Assembly: GCA_900472485.1 (NCBI GenBank)
Contig: UCII01000018.1
Location: 1-64,000 of the forward strand
Direction: 5' to 3'
Length of the DNA: 64,000 bases
From: Hyphomicrobiales bacterium
GTDB lineage: Bacteria; Pseudomonadota; Alphaproteobacteria; Rhizobiales; Rhizobiaceae
The notes beneath the pieces are model-generated. The model was not told the origin of the DNA, ran no database searches, and saw only the letters and a list, made by a program, of their open reading frames with translations. The position numbers and the translations under genes were made by a program. Positions 42,059 to 50,218 of this stretch are shown here, one piece after another. Each line of letters starts with the position of its first letter. The stretch's first letter is position 1.

Positions 42059-42739
42059 ATGACGTTCTGGATAGCGAACATCATTGGGTTGGCGATCGCT
42101 TATCTGCTCGGCTCCATTCCCACGGGCTATCTGGCGGGAAAACTGCTCAAGGGCATCGATCTTCGCGAGCATGGCTCCAAGTCCACCGGTGCAACTAATG
42201 TATTACGCATCCTCGGAAAATGGCCCGCTTTGGTGGTGCTCCTGGTCGATGTACTGAAAGGCGCAGGGGCGATCCTCTTTGCCCGTTGGCTCTATCCTTG
42301 GCTCGACACACTCACACCGGTCGCTTCGCCGACGGCGCTTGATCCGAACAATCAACAGGTCTGGGTGCCTTGGGCGATTTGCTTGGCCGGGCTCGCCGCA
42401 TTGCTGGGGCATAGCCGTCCGATCTGGTTGAATTTTCGAGGCGGCAAGTCCGTCGCAACTGGATTGGGCCTATTGCTGGCGATAGCCTGGCCGGTCGGCT
42501 TGGGCGCCGTTACGGTGTTTGGGATTTTGCTGGCCGTGTTCCGGATTGTTTCCCTGGGATCGATCCTGGCCGCATTGACCGCGATTGCCCTTATCTGCCG
42601 CCTGGAGCAGCCGTTGTCCTATCGATTGTTGGTCATTGTGGGCGGTGTTTACGTCATAATACGCCATCGCACCAACATTCAGCGGCTGCTGGCGGGGACA
42701 GAGCCTCGCCTTGGGCAGAGTGCAGCGGCCCAGAATTGA
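42059..42739 (+). CDS. plsY: Glycerol-3-phosphate acyltransferase PlsY, cyanobacterial-looking
   Basis: 226 residues, inner-membrane, about five hydrophobic segments. Transfers acyl from acyl-phosphate to glycerol-3-phosphate. Motifs: AYLLGSIPTGYLAGKLLKG, LREHGSKSTGATNVLRILGKWPA, GHSRPIWLNFRGGKSVATGLG and RHRTNIQRLLAGTEPRLGQ. The REHGSKSTGATNVLR and LLAGTEPRLGQ forms are those I know from cyanobacteria, not from alphaproteobacteria, where the motif runs SGNIGATNVLRTG. The GC content and codon choice also look lower than around it. ATG 42059 has AAGGTGG; ATG 42020 is an alternative. Most likely a second, acquired plsY. Confidence 0.9.
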   Translation: MTFWIANIIGLAIAYLLGSIPTGYLAGKLLKGIDLREHGSKSTGATNVLRILGKWPALVVLLVDVLKGAGAILFARWLYPWLDTLTPVASPTALDPNNQQVWVPWAICLAGLAALLGHSRPIWLNFRGGKSVATGLGLLLAIAWPVGLGAVTVFGILLAVFRIVSLGSILAALTAIALICRLEQPLSYRLLVIVGGVYVIIRHRTNIQRLLAGTEPRLGQSAAAQN

Positions 42740-42788
42740 AGCCGGCATCGCACATTTGGCATGTGCGATGCCGACGCCCCCAATTGGC

Positions 42789-43661
42789 TCACAGATCGAA
42801 CTGGTAGCTCTTCGGAACATAGCGAAAACCTTCCGGCTGCTTTTCGACGAAACCGACGGCGGGGAAAGGCATGTGGAAGCCGAGGAAGGGGATGCGGTCG
42901 GCGGCGATCATGTCGAAGATGCGGCGGCGGGTTTTGGCCGCCTGCGGCTTGTCCAGATCGAAACGCACGTCCCAGTCCGGACGGCCGAGCGAAAGGACAT
43001 AATGGTTGGCGGTGTCGCCGGTCATGACGAGCTGCTTGCCGTCGGATTCCAGGTGGAAAACGAGATGGCCGGGTGTGTGGCCCGGTGCCAGCATCGCGGT
43101 CATGCCGCGGACGATCTGATCGCCATCCCTAAGGAAGGTCATCTTCTCGGCGAAGGGCACGACGTTGGCGAGGACTGCCTTGTGGCCGCCCTCGGCCGGC
43201 GTTCCCTCGCGCGCCTTGTCTGTCCAGAACCCATACTCGATCTCGCCGGCAACGTAGCGGGCATTCGGAAAGGCCGGGCCATCCTCCTCCATCAGCCCGT
43301 TGATATGATCGCCATGCAAATGCGTGAGAGCGACGACCGTGATCTGCTCCGGCGTGTAGCCGGCAGCCTTCAGCCCCTCGCGAAAGCGGCCGAGGCCACG
43401 CGCACGTCCGGCCGCACCAAAGCCGGTATCGACGACGATGACGTCGGAACCGGTGTCGATGATGGCGGGCGCGTAGCTGTTCACGAGCTTTTCCGTCGGC
43501 AGGAAATTCTGCTCCAGCAATTTGCGAACGGTGTCGGGCGCCTGGTTCGAGCCGAAGGTCTCCCAGGGATTGTCCATGATGCTGGCACCGTCCTTGACGA
43601 CGGTGACGGTGCAGGATCCCAATTTGAACCGATGCGTATCCGGGGGCAGGACGGCTGTCAT
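42789..43661 (-). CDS. Metallo-beta-lactamase-fold hydrolase
   Basis: 290 residues. Metal ligands: VVALTHLHGDHINGLM (HxHxDH), LAPGHTPGHLVFHLE and QLVMTGDTANHYV. N-terminal KLGSCTVTVVKDGASIMDNPWETFG and C-terminal FLGFHMPFPAVGFVEKQPEGFRYVPKSYQFDL resemble the AHL-lactonase/quorum-quenching and alkyl-sulfatase-like branch of small MBL proteins. Substrate not set by sequence. ATG 43661 has AAGGAG. Opposite strand to the MFS gene; an open frame on that strand runs across it and should not be read as part of the MFS protein. Confidence 0.9.
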   Translation of the reverse strand: MTAVLPPDTHRFKLGSCTVTVVKDGASIMDNPWETFGSNQAPDTVRKLLEQNFLPTEKLVNSYAPAIIDTGSDVIVVDTGFGAAGRARGLGRFREGLKAAGYTPEQITVVALTHLHGDHINGLMEEDGPAFPNARYVAGEIEYGFWTDKAREGTPAEGGHKAVLANVVPFAEKMTFLRDGDQIVRGMTAMLAPGHTPGHLVFHLESDGKQLVMTGDTANHYVLSLGRPDWDVRFDLDKPQAAKTRRRIFDMIAADRIPFLGFHMPFPAVGFVEKQPEGFRYVPKSYQFDL

Positions 43662-44006
43662 GAACTCACTCCTTACGTTGATGCGCAGCGTAAGCCGCGC
43701 CTATCGTCATCGCCGGCGACAGCGGACCGGAAGTTGCGCGTCTACAACCGAAAATTGGTCATGACAAGACAATCCAATTCCGCTAATACACCGACGACGT
43801 TTTATGCGCTTAGCATTTCCATGCTCTTAGCATATGTCAAATCCCGCTTTCCATGCCCTGCGGTGGCGGAATCACGAAGACGTGATCCCCTGTGGTCCAT
43901 GGAGCGAAATCCAGGATTGGCAGCGACCTCGCATAGGACTACAGAGCGGCTGATCGCGCCAAAAGCGACAGCCATACCGCAGACAGACCTATCGAGGCGG
44001 ATGCCC
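43662..44006. other. Divergent promoter region of 345 bases
   Basis: No coding feature is supported. It holds the promoters for the MBL (minus) and MFS (plus) genes and a pair of 13-base direct repeats at 43804-43833. Confidence 0.5.
43804..43833. promoter_or_regulatory. Tandem operator-like repeats
   Basis: ATGCGCTTAGCAT and ATGCTCTTAGCAT (one mismatch) lie 17 bases apart, start to start. Each is itself an ATGC-N5-GCAT palindrome. This spacing fits a dimeric repressor binding on one face of the helix; the regulator is unknown and not encoded next door. Confidence 0.5.
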
Positions 44007-45437
44007 ATGAATCGCATCGTTCCATTGATCCTCGCCGTAGCCCTTTTCATGGAACAGATGGATTCCACTGTCATCGCGACGGCGCTGCCGGCCATCGCCA
44101 ATGATCTCCATGTCGGCCCGATCACGCTCAAGCTGGCCCTGACCTCCTATATGGTGTCGCTGGCCGTCTTCATCCCGATCAGCGGCTGGATGGCGGATCG
44201 CTTCGGCGCGAAGAACATCTTCCGCGTCGCCATCTGCGTCTTCGTCATCGGTTCCATCATGTGCGCCTTTTCGGGCGGCCTGCTGGAATTCGTCTTCGCC
44301 CGCTTCCTGCAGGGCGTCGGCGGCTCGATGATGACGCCGGTCGGGCGCCTCGTGCTGGTGCGCACCACGCAGAAGAGCGACCTCGTTTCAGCCATGGCGC
44401 TGCTTTCCATCCCGGCGCTCGTCGGCCCGCTTGCCGGCCCGCCGCTCGGCGGTTTCATCACCACCTATGCTTCCTGGCACTGGATCTTCCTGATCAACGT
44501 GCCCGTCGGCATCCTCGGCGTGATCCTGGCGTCTATCTTTCTGCCCGATGTCGAGGCGACCAAGCCACCGAAACTCGATGTCATCGGTTTCCTTTTGACG
44601 TCCTTTGCCGCCTCCGGGGTCGTCTTCGGCATGTCTGTCATCAGCCTGCCGGCGCTGCCGCCCTATATCGGCATCTCGGCTGTTGTCATCGGCTTTGTCT
44701 GCGGCTTCCTCTATATCGGCCATGCGCGCCGGCATCCGGCGCCGATCCTCGATCTCACGCTGCTGAAGAACGCCACCTTCCGCGCCTCGGTGACGGGCGG
44801 CACGCTGTTCCGCATCTGCATCGGCGCCATGCCGTTCCTGACGCCGCTGATGCTGCAGCTCGGCTTCGGCCTTAATCCGTTCCAGTCCGGCCTCATCACC
44901 TTTGCCGGCGCGATCGGCGCAATCTCTACCAAGTTCATCGCGCGGCGTGTCTTCACCGCCGTCGGCTTCAAGACGGCGCTGCTTTCGGCTGCTGCCGTCA
45001 CGACCGTCACGACGATCTGCACCGGGCTTTTCCAGCCGTGGACGCCGCATCTCATCATCGTCGGCATCCTGCTGATCGGCGGCTTCTCGCGCTCGTTCTT
45101 CTTCACCGGCATCAATGCGCTCGCCTTTGCCGATATCACCGACAAGCAGGCGAGCCAGGCGACATCGATGAGCTCGGTCATGCAGCAGATCAGTCTGGCG
45201 CTCGGCGTTGCCGTCGCCGCGATGATCCTGGAAACCTCGACCTTCTTCAGCGGTACGGAACTGCAGGTCCGCGATTTCCACATCGCGTTCTTCTGCATTT
45301 CGATCCTGACCGTGGTCGCCACCCTCCCCTTCATCCGCATGGATCGCAGCGCCGGCGCCATGGTTTCCGGCCACAAGGCTGGCCTCAAGCGTGTCGCGGC
45401 GGTACAGCCGCAGGTAGAGCAGACGGCCGTAAAGTGA
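44007..45437 (+). CDS. MFS efflux transporter, DHA2 (EmrB/QacA)-like
   Basis: 476 residues with about 14 hydrophobic segments. Seen: PLILAVALFMEQMDSTVIATALPAIANDL (DHA2 start with D near TVI), SGWMADRFGAKNIF (motif A), ARFLQGVGGSMMTPVGRLVLVRT (motif C-like) and WHWIFLINVPVGILGVI. Drug:H+ antiport is likely. ATG 44007 has GAGGCGG six bases upstream; ATG 44001 is too close. The open frame continuing left to 42711 lies antisense to the MBL gene and is not real coding. Confidence 0.93.
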   Translation: MNRIVPLILAVALFMEQMDSTVIATALPAIANDLHVGPITLKLALTSYMVSLAVFIPISGWMADRFGAKNIFRVAICVFVIGSIMCAFSGGLLEFVFARFLQGVGGSMMTPVGRLVLVRTTQKSDLVSAMALLSIPALVGPLAGPPLGGFITTYASWHWIFLINVPVGILGVILASIFLPDVEATKPPKLDVIGFLLTSFAASGVVFGMSVISLPALPPYIGISAVVIGFVCGFLYIGHARRHPAPILDLTLLKNATFRASVTGGTLFRICIGAMPFLTPLMLQLGFGLNPFQSGLITFAGAIGAISTKFIARRVFTAVGFKTALLSAAAVTTVTTICTGLFQPWTPHLIIVGILLIGGFSRSFFFTGINALAFADITDKQASQATSMSSVMQQISLALGVAVAAMILETSTFFSGTELQVRDFHIAFFCISILTVVATLPFIRMDRSAGAMVSGHKAGLKRVAAVQPQVEQTAVK

Positions 45438-45517
45438 TGGTCCAGCTCTCTTTGCGCTTCAGCCAAACAGCAGCGCAATGAGGGTTTCGTCAGTTTAGCG
45501 ATCGAGGGTCGCCGGAT

Positions 45518-46255
45518 TTAACGCCCGGCGGCGGATTGCTCTTCTTCCGTCTCGTCTTCCGGCTTCCGGCCCTTGAAGCCTTTCGCCAGCAGGAACATTT
45601 CCACCGACTCGGCTCTGGATGCGCCGGGCTTTACATGGATGACCTGACGGAAATTCTGCTTCAGGAAGGTCAGGAGGTCGCGCTCGGTGCCGCCCTGGAA
45701 GGTCTTGGCCAGGAAATGCCCGCCTTCGGCCAGCACCTCGACGGCGAAATGCGCCGCCACTTCGCAGAGATGCATGGTGCGCAGATGGTCGGTCCGGTGA
45801 TGACCGGTCGTCGGCGCGGCCATATCCGACAGTACCAGATCGGGCGTACCTCCGACCGCATCGATCAGCCGCTGCGGCGCATCCGGCTCCAAAAAGTCGA
45901 GCTGCAGGATGCTGACGCCGGGGATCGGTGCCATTTCGAGGAAGTCGATCGCGGCGACGCGGATATCCTCCTCGGTCGAATCGGTCACCTTGGCGGCGAT
46001 CTGCGACCAGCTGCCCGGAGCGGCACCCAGATCGATGATGCGGCGAGCACCCTTGAGGATCTGATGCTTTTCGTCGATCTCCAGCAGCTTGAAGGCGGCG
46101 CGGGCGCGGTAGCCCTCAAGCTGGGCGCGCTGCACATAGGGATCGTTGATATGGCGCTGCAGCCATTGGCGCGACGAAGCCTTCAGCTTCTTTTTCTTGA
46201 CGCGCTGGCCGAGCTTGCGGCCCGTGCGGTTGCCGGCGATGGTTGGCTTGGTCAC
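45518..46255 (-). CDS. rlmE: 23S rRNA (uridine-2552-2'-O)-methyltransferase
   Basis: 245 residues. Methylates U2552 of the ribosomal A-loop. Seen: TGRKLGQRVKKKKLKASSRQWLQRHINDPYV (basic N-terminus), ARAAFKLLEIDEKHQIL, the SAM motif IIDLGAAPGSWSQIAA, LSDMAAPTTGHH, FLAKTFQGG and HVKPGASRAESVEMFLLAKGF. The catalytic K-D-K-E set is intact. It begins with GTG 46255, which overlaps the gppA stop as GTGA. The acidic C-terminal tail (KPEDETEEEQSAAGR) is common in the family in alphaproteobacteria. Confidence 0.95.
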   Translation of the reverse strand: MTKPTIAGNRTGRKLGQRVKKKKLKASSRQWLQRHINDPYVQRAQLEGYRARAAFKLLEIDEKHQILKGARRIIDLGAAPGSWSQIAAKVTDSTEEDIRVAAIDFLEMAPIPGVSILQLDFLEPDAPQRLIDAVGGTPDLVLSDMAAPTTGHHRTDHLRTMHLCEVAAHFAVEVLAEGGHFLAKTFQGGTERDLLTFLKQNFRQVIHVKPGASRAESVEMFLLAKGFKGRKPEDETEEEQSAAGR

Positions 46256-47829
46256 GTCTGCGGCCCCTTCATATCCCTCGGTCGATGACCCCGGCGCGAG
46301 CGACCCCGCCGCCAAACGCCATCGTCTGCCATCATGTCGGTCAGCAATCCCTCGCGCAGGCCGCGATCGGCAACGCGCATGCGCGGGCTCGGCCAGCGGC
46401 GGCGAATCGCCTCCAGAATGGCACAGCCTGCCAGCACGAGATCGGCGCGATCCGGCCCGATGCAGGGATTGGCGGCGCGGCCGGCAAAATCCCAGGACAA
46501 GAGCTTGGCTTGCATCGCGCTCACTTCATCATCCGACAGCCAGACACCGTCGACCCTGCGCCGGTCGTAGCGCGGCAGATCGAGGTGAACACCGGCAAGC
46601 GTCGTCACCGTGCCCGAAGTCCCGATCAGGTGGAAATCGCCGCTGTCGCGCGCGGCGCCATGCACCGGCGGGCAATCGAAACGCTCGAGCATGCGCTGAA
46701 CTTCGGTGACCATGGTCTCGAACAGTTCAGGCGTTACATCGCGGCCGCCATGCCGCTCGGAGAGTGTGACGACACCGACGGGCAGCGAGGTCCAATGGGT
46801 GATGTGATTGGCCAGCCGGCTGGATCGGTTCTCGCCGATACGGATGACGGCAATCTCGGAGGAGCCGCCGCCGATATCGAACAGAACGACAGAGCGCGCC
46901 TCCGGTCCCACCAGCGACGAGCAGCCGGAAACGGCAAGGCGGGCCTCCGTCTCGCGATCAATGATTTCGAGCTGGAGTCCTGTTTCTTCGGTCACTCGTG
47001 AAAGAAAAGCTTCGCCATTGTCCGCCGCGCGGCAGGCTTCGGTCGCGATCAGCCGCATGCGCCGGATTTCGCGCGTCTTCAGCTTGGCCGCGCAGATGCG
47101 CAGCGCCTCCACAGCCCGATCCATGGCATCGCTCGACAGACGTCCGCTGGCCCCAAGTCCTTCGCCGAGGCGCACGATGCGCGAAAAGGCATCAACCACC
47201 CGAAACTGCCCCGGACGTGTCGGCTGCGCGATCAGCAGGCGGCAATTGTTGGTGCCGAGATCAAGAGCAGCATAGAGGTCGAGTGGGCGGGAATCGGCGT
47301 CGGTATAGTGGTGGTGCCCCTGCCCTTCACGGCGCGGCGGCGATTGCCTGATCTGGCGATGCTCGTCATGGGCCACTGACGCATGCGCGTTCGAAGGCGC
47401 ATTGGCAGGCGCGACGATCTGCGCCACTTTCTCATGCACCAAAGGCCGGCCCTGCAGGCCACGCTTGCTGCGATGCTTGCGCCGGTTCTTGCCGCTTTTA
47501 TGCGAAGACGGATGGCCATGATCCGTCGAGGCACGATGCTCAGCCGATGCCGAAAGCTGCTGTGTCTGGGAAGCAGAATGCACGCCACCTTGGGCTGCGC
47601 GTGCGCGGCGCCGGCGCTTGCGCTTTTTGGCCGGTAAGCCGGCCTCATCCTCTGCTGGGCGTTGCGCCACCTGGCTGGACTTGCCTGCCTGGGCGGCCTC
47701 CGCAGAATGAGCGTTCGGACGGCCGTGACCGCGCTTACGCTTCGCGCGCCGGGAGGATTTACCCTTCCTGCGCTCTGCTGCCGACGCCCCGTCTGCCTGC
47801 GGCGCTAGGCCGCTGTCGGGGTCACTCAC
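46252..47829 (-). CDS. Ppx/GppA exopolyphosphatase family, with long basic N-terminus
   Basis: About 525 residues. The catalytic domain starts near residue 185 with YAALDLGTNNCRLLIAQP, then VVLFDIGGGSSEIAVI, HLIGTSGTVTTLAGVHLDLPRYDRRRVDG and DRADLVLAGCAILEAI. It cleaves polyphosphate or pppGpp. The first ~185 residues are unusual: low complexity, Lys/Arg-rich (SSRRAKRKRGHG, AKKRKRRRRARA, NRRKHRSKRG) and probably disordered. GTG 47829 is the chosen start, with GGAAAAG upstream; the frame goes to 47931. Its stop overlaps rlmE (GTGA). This extension is common in rhizobial GppA to my recollection, so it is not an artefact of fusion. Confidence 0.88.
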   Translation of the reverse strand: MSDPDSGLAPQADGASAAERRKGKSSRRAKRKRGHGRPNAHSAEAAQAGKSSQVAQRPAEDEAGLPAKKRKRRRRARAAQGGVHSASQTQQLSASAEHRASTDHGHPSSHKSGKNRRKHRSKRGLQGRPLVHEKVAQIVAPANAPSNAHASVAHDEHRQIRQSPPRREGQGHHHYTDADSRPLDLYAALDLGTNNCRLLIAQPTRPGQFRVVDAFSRIVRLGEGLGASGRLSSDAMDRAVEALRICAAKLKTREIRRMRLIATEACRAADNGEAFLSRVTEETGLQLEIIDRETEARLAVSGCSSLVGPEARSVVLFDIGGGSSEIAVIRIGENRSSRLANHITHWTSLPVGVVTLSERHGGRDVTPELFETMVTEVQRMLERFDCPPVHGAARDSGDFHLIGTSGTVTTLAGVHLDLPRYDRRRVDGVWLSDDEVSAMQAKLLSWDFAGRAANPCIGPDRADLVLAGCAILEAIRRRWPSPRMRVADRGLREGLLTDMMADDGVWRRGRSRRGHRPRDMKGPQT

Positions 47830-47975
47830 GTATCTTTTCCACCGCGCCGCGCAAGGCCCCTGAAGGTATGCTGCTGGCGCTCGTTCGATTTTCGTTGGGC
47901 AAAGAATACCAGCAGGATGGGTTTTCGCCAAATTCTTTTTGAATCACGCCATTTTAGTCGCGCGCCAAACAGCCC

Positions 47976-48779
47976 TCAGGCGATCAGATGCGCCCTGACA
48001 TCAGCCGCAAGTTGCTCCATCCGGTCGATCGGCGCATGCCCGATCAGCATGAAGGCGTGGGTGGCGCTCGACCAATAGACGACATTCATGCCCTTGCGAT
48101 TTTCCATGTCCGGCGCCGCCGCACCCTTGGCGGATCGGACGATGCAGAGCGCCATGGGACCACTTTCCGGATCGAGATAGGCGATCTGAGCCAGCGGCTT
48201 GCTGTCATAATTCAGGATCTGAGCACGCTTGAACTCGACACCCGGCATGGCGACGGCTTCGGGCGCCAGCGACAGATTCAATTTGGCACCGACTTCATTC
48301 AATTGCGCAACCTGCTGCGCGCGATCGCCGGCCGGAGCACTCAGCGTATCCACCGTGTAAAGCGAGAGATATTCGGCCACCACTGCACGCCATTCGGCAT
48401 CCTCGTCCGGCTGCGAACGCTTACGGCCGATACCAATCACTGCACGGTCGACAGCAATGGCGGCGACGAAACTCGCGGCCATTGCGGCCAGGAAACCGCG
48501 GCGGCCGATGCCAGCGGCGCGGACCTTGTCCTCCTTGGACGAGGGAATGGCGGCAAGCATGGCATCCAGCTTCGCAGCCGGTGCCTCATCAAGCATCGGC
48601 TGGAATGCCTCTGCGAAGGGCAAGGTGCTGCGCGACAGAAAATCGAATCGTTCCGCCACCTGCTCGTCGTCGGCGATCAATCGTTCGATCCGCTCGCGCT
48701 CGGCAGCATTCAGCTCGCCATCGATGAAGGCGGTGAGCTGCTCGTCCGAGGGCATCTGTCCTTTATGCGATTCACTCAT
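47976..48779 (-). CDS. Anti-sigma factor, membrane-anchored, without zinc ligands
   Basis: 267 residues. The N-terminal MPSDEQLTAFIDGELNAAERERIERLIADDEQVAERFDFL has the helical layout of anti-sigma domains but none of the HxxxCxxC zinc ligands. A single membrane segment (GRRGFLAAMAASFVAAIAVDRAVIGIG, residues ~92-118) precedes a periplasmic domain with AYLDPESGPMALCIVRSAKGA and VVYWSSATHAFMLIGHAPIDRM. The gene overlaps the sigma gene stop by eight bases. Coupled expression and this layout make it the partner of the ECF sigma. ATG 48779 has GGGGA. Confidence 0.87.
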   Translation of the reverse strand: MSESHKGQMPSDEQLTAFIDGELNAAERERIERLIADDEQVAERFDFLSRSTLPFAEAFQPMLDEAPAAKLDAMLAAIPSSKEDKVRAAGIGRRGFLAAMAASFVAAIAVDRAVIGIGRKRSQPDEDAEWRAVVAEYLSLYTVDTLSAPAGDRAQQVAQLNEVGAKLNLSLAPEAVAMPGVEFKRAQILNYDSKPLAQIAYLDPESGPMALCIVRSAKGAAAPDMENRKGMNVVYWSSATHAFMLIGHAPIDRMEQLAADVRAHLIA

Positions 48780-49425
48780 TTCCATTCCCCAGTCGCTCAC
48801 CTCCGGATGATTTTCCGTCCGCCGCTATCCCCATGCCTTCGGCGAGTTTCGCCCGCGCCGCCGCCAACCGGCTCATGACGGTGCCGATCGGCACATCAAG
48901 AACGTCGGCCACCTCGCGATAAGAAAGCCCTTCGACATAGGCCAGGAACACCGCGGTGCGCTGCGCTTCCGGCAGGGCCTGAACGCGCTGCAACACCTGC
49001 CCGGCCAGAACATGCGTTTCGGTTTCGCGAGCACCATCAAATACGAGTGTCTCATCGGCATCGACAAAGCCCTGCCCCATACGCACTCGGCGCGATCGGA
49101 CCTCGTTCAGCCAGATCGAATGCAGGATGGCAAAGAGCCAGCGGTCGAGCCTCGTGCCGGCGGTAAACTGCGCCGCCCGTTCCAGAGCCCTGACACAGGT
49201 CGCCTGTACAAGATCGTCGGCCACGTCGCGCTGACGCGACAGCACGACACCATAGCGCCACAGCCGCGTCAGATGTTGGGACAGGCCTGCCCTGATATCC
49301 TCTTCGCTCGCTATGGCATCCTCCGCCGCTTTCGCATGTCCGGGAGCCGCCGATCTTTTTGGCGGCTCCGTTGCCGTCAGACTATAAGCAGAAATTGCGC
49401 CACGAGCGACCGGCATCACTCCCAT
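48772..49425 (-). CDS. ECF-family RNA polymerase sigma factor
   Basis: 217 residues. Region 2: LTRLWRYGVVLSRQRDVADDLVQATCVRALERAAQFTAGTRLDRWLFAILHSIWLNEVRSRRVR. Region 4: ALPEAQRTAVFLAYVEGLSYREVADVLDVPIGTVMSRLAAARAKL. The N-terminal ~40 residues are extra and low complexity. Start ATG 49425 has GAGGGA. Together with the following anti-sigma gene and the secreted TPR gene 53 bases upstream, it forms a likely stress-response unit. The class (RpoE-like, ChrR-like) cannot be fixed here. Confidence 0.93.
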   Translation of the reverse strand: MGVMPVARGAISAYSLTATEPPKRSAAPGHAKAAEDAIASEEDIRAGLSQHLTRLWRYGVVLSRQRDVADDLVQATCVRALERAAQFTAGTRLDRWLFAILHSIWLNEVRSRRVRMGQGFVDADETLVFDGARETETHVLAGQVLQRVQALPEAQRTAVFLAYVEGLSYREVADVLDVPIGTVMSRLAAARAKLAEGMGIAADGKSSGGERLGNGNE

Positions 49426-49478
49426 ATCCCTCGCAAAGCTCCCTGCTTCTCGTCTTTATCCCCGGCGCTGACCTGCGA

Positions 49479-50021
49479 TCACAAGCTGGACGGATTCATG
49501 ATCGCGGCGTGGAGATCGCGATATTCCTCACAGCTCGTGTTGCCGCAGAGCGTCTTGATCGTGTTCAGCTGGTCCTTGGCGAGGTCCATCTGGCCCTTGA
49601 TGACGTAGGCTTCGCCGAGATATTCACGAACCAGCGTGTACTTCGGATCCATGGCGACGGACTTCTGGTAATAGGAAATGCCTTCGTCCGTGCGGCCGAG
49701 CTTGCGGGTAACATAGCCGCGATAGTTCAGCGCTTCCGCCGTGTTCGGGTTCTTCATCGTGTCGAGAACGGCCAGGGCTTCCTCGTAGCGATGATCCTTC
49801 TTGGCGAGCGAATAGGCGTAGTCGGCGCGGTTTTCGTCGGTGACGTTGGCGCTCTGCTGCTTGACGCACTTCTTCGCCTTCTGATCGTAGATCTCGCCCT
49901 TCTTGCAGGTCGGCGTCGTACTGGAATCGTCGCCTGCGGCGAAGGTGGGAACGGCGAAAGCGCCGAGGGTCAGGCTTGCACCGAGGGCGATGGAAGCCAG
50001 GCGAAATGCTTTGGTCGTCAT
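49479..50021 (-). CDS. Secreted tetratricopeptide-repeat protein
   Basis: 180 residues with a signal peptide (RLASIALGASLTLGAFAVPTFAA). The mature protein has a CKKGEIYDQKAKKCVKQQS pair of cysteines, then three TPR-like repeats (residues ~70-165, e.g. AEALNYRGYVTRKLGRTDEGISYYQKSVAMDPKYTLVREYLGEAYVIKGQMDLAKDQL) and a last CGNTSCEEYRDLHAAI segment. Location periplasmic. ATG 50021 has AAGGAG. It ends 53 bases before the sigma gene on the same strand, so it may be a regulated partner of the ECF unit. Confidence 0.9.
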   Translation of the reverse strand: MTTKAFRLASIALGASLTLGAFAVPTFAAGDDSSTTPTCKKGEIYDQKAKKCVKQQSANVTDENRADYAYSLAKKDHRYEEALAVLDTMKNPNTAEALNYRGYVTRKLGRTDEGISYYQKSVAMDPKYTLVREYLGEAYVIKGQMDLAKDQLNTIKTLCGNTSCEEYRDLHAAIMNPSSL

Positions 50022-50218
50022 GGAAGGTCTCCTTGGCAAAATGAACGTTGCGAGGGGAGAACACACCGTCTGCATATTTTATTCGAACGACCCCGGAATT
50101 TTTTCGACATATCCTATGTCGAGACGCCGTCACTCTTTCGTGACTGCTCCGGCATCGAATAGACCACCTCTATCACGTGTTTCAGCCGACATGCCCCTCA
50201 AGGGCGCAGGAGAAACTC

